From positions 1 through 5,964 of the forward strand of contig JALZVI010000226.1 of assembly GCA_023301015.1 (NCBI GenBank): DNA of 5,964 bases. Reading direction: 5' to 3'. Each line of letters begins with the position of its first letter. Positions within the stretch are counted from its first letter, which is position 1. The notes beneath the pieces are model-generated. The model was given only the letters and a program-made list of their open reading frames with translations. It was not told where the DNA came from and ran no database searches. The position numbers and the translations under genes were made by a program. Below are positions 5,958-5,964 of the stretch, piece after piece. The stretch comes from Rickettsiales bacterium. Lineage in GTDB: Bacteria; Pseudomonadota; Alphaproteobacteria; Rickettsiales; 21-14-0-20-44-7.

Positions 5958-5964
5958 TCTGGCT

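Noticed and set aside
1..5964. CRISPR arrays, tRNA or rRNA genes, insertion sequences, toxin-antitoxin or defence genes
   Set aside because: No spaced direct repeats, tRNA-like folds, transposase motifs or terminal inverted repeats were seen. Nearly all the sequence is covered by metabolic genes.

Overview
The window is a compact, all-forward gene cluster for making a CDP-activated 3,6-dideoxyhexose. It starts inside the 3' end of a sulfate-activation gene (cysN) and ends just after the last sugar-nucleotide gene. The base composition is moderate. The CysN fragment and the sugar enzymes are clearly bacterial, but the flanks, insertions and lack of Shine-Dalgarno sites do not look enterobacterial. 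The CysN sequence style and the weak or absent ribosome-binding sites would suit a Verrucomicrobiota- or Bacteroidota-like bacterium. This is a low-confidence guess, because the window holds no rRNA or phylogenetic marker.

Layout: positions 2-352 encode the C-terminal about 117 residues of CysN. rfbF (386-1162, glucose-1-phosphate cytidylyltransferase) follows after 33 bases. Then come rfbG (1215-2327, CDP-glucose 4,6-dehydratase), rfbH (2376-3908, PLP/iron-sulfur C-3 dehydratase), an SDR C-4 reductase best read as CDP-paratose synthase rfbS (3933-4760), and rfbE (4768-5832, CDP-paratose 2-epimerase). Gaps between genes are 7-52 bases and none holds a convincing terminator, so one transcript is likely. 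The last 132 bases contain a possible short or broken reading frame (5849-5956) that ends in a GC-rich inverted repeat.

How the genes work together: RfbF makes CDP-glucose from glucose-1-phosphate and CTP. RfbG converts it to CDP-4-keto-6-deoxyglucose. RfbH removes the 3-hydroxyl, with electrons from a reductase (RfbI/DdhD type) that is not in the window. The C-4 reductase gives CDP-paratose, and RfbE epimerises C-2 to give CDP-tyvelose. The likely destination is a surface polysaccharide (O-antigen, capsule or exopolysaccharide). No glycosyltransferase, polymerase or transporter is visible here.

Most notable points: RfbH is about 70 residues longer than its enterobacterial relatives. One in-frame insertion of about 35 residues falls inside the iron-sulfur cysteine motif, and a second insertion carries a Cys-X3-Cys pair. 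The C-4 reductase appears to lack the usual C-terminal segment. cysN sits directly upstream of the sugar genes, and a GGGT duplication closes the reading frame at the right-hand edge. I found no sign of a wholly new system: this is a known pathway with unusual versions of some enzymes.
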